Source: an uncultured Collinsella sp.
Lineage (GTDB): Bacteria > Actinomycetota > Coriobacteriia > Coriobacteriales > Coriobacteriaceae
Length of the DNA: 5,085 nt
Direction: 5' to 3'
Assembly (NCBI GenBank): GCA_958447915.1
Contig: CAUDCB010000148.1
Location: 1 to 5,085 of the forward strand
A program made the translations under genes and the position numbers. Each line of letters opens with the position of its first letter. Positions within the stretch are counted from its first letter, which is position 1. Below, piece by piece: positions 5,069-5,085 of the stretch. Under the pieces are notes generated by a model that did not search any database, was not told where the DNA came from, and saw nothing but the letters and a program-made list of their open reading frames with translations.

Positions 5069-5085
5069 TTGGGTTACTTTCCAGA

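Larger units (their letters stand above)
4778..5085. other. Gene-free control region upstream of degV
   Basis: No credible coding frame is seen on either strand in these 308 bases. They contain, from the degV side outwards: two hairpins, a candidate promoter, a tandem 10-bp direct repeat and two inverted repeats next to the right edge. The neighbour beyond 5085 is unknown, so part of this DNA may belong to that gene's regulation. Confidence 0.7.

Noticed and set aside
4778..5085. Known riboswitch, T-box, tRNA or CRISPR in the gene-free region.
   Set aside because: I looked for conserved cores (T-box TGGNACC, TPP, SAM, cobalamin, FMN, ZTP, tRNA T-arm) and for three or more spaced repeats, and found none.

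Overview
The window is ordinary chromosomal DNA from a GC-rich bacterium with strong G/C preference at third codon positions and GGAGG-type ribosome binding sites. A pyruvate formate-lyase activase beside DegV, MTA/SAH nucleosidase and EngB genes suggests an anaerobic fermenter. My best guess is a Collinsella-like coriobacterium. That rests on gene content and general sequence character, not on a database match.

Layout from left to right: thrB (homoserine kinase) is on the + strand at 70-951. All other genes are on the - strand. thrB converges on an mtnN-engB pair (2562-1193). The convergence zone holds a 187-nt perfectly registered inverted repeat (945-1131), the most striking object in the window. 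Upstream of mtnN is a 73-codon remnant (2862-2641) resembling the C-terminal end of a serine beta-lactamase-like hydrolase. It is cut off exactly at a 31-nt palindrome (2859-2889) that looks like a dispersed REP-type repeat. Next come pflA (3730-2912), with its own candidate promoter, and degV (4777-3917), which ends in a clear intrinsic terminator. The last ~308 bases (4778-5085) contain no gene. They hold the degV control region: a candidate promoter, a tandem 10-bp direct repeat with 20-bp spacing, two leader hairpins that fold better as - strand RNA, and two more inverted repeats near the window edge.

The genes belong to separate household functions: threonine synthesis (ThrB), recycling of S-adenosylmethionine by-products (MtnN), 50S ribosome assembly (EngB), anaerobic pyruvate cleavage (PflA) and fatty-acid binding (DegV). 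Only mtnN and engB look like a tight operon. I see no defence system, CRISPR array, complete mobile element, tRNA or rRNA. The unexplained material is all intergenic: the long hairpin, the palindrome bordering the gene remnant, and the degV control region.
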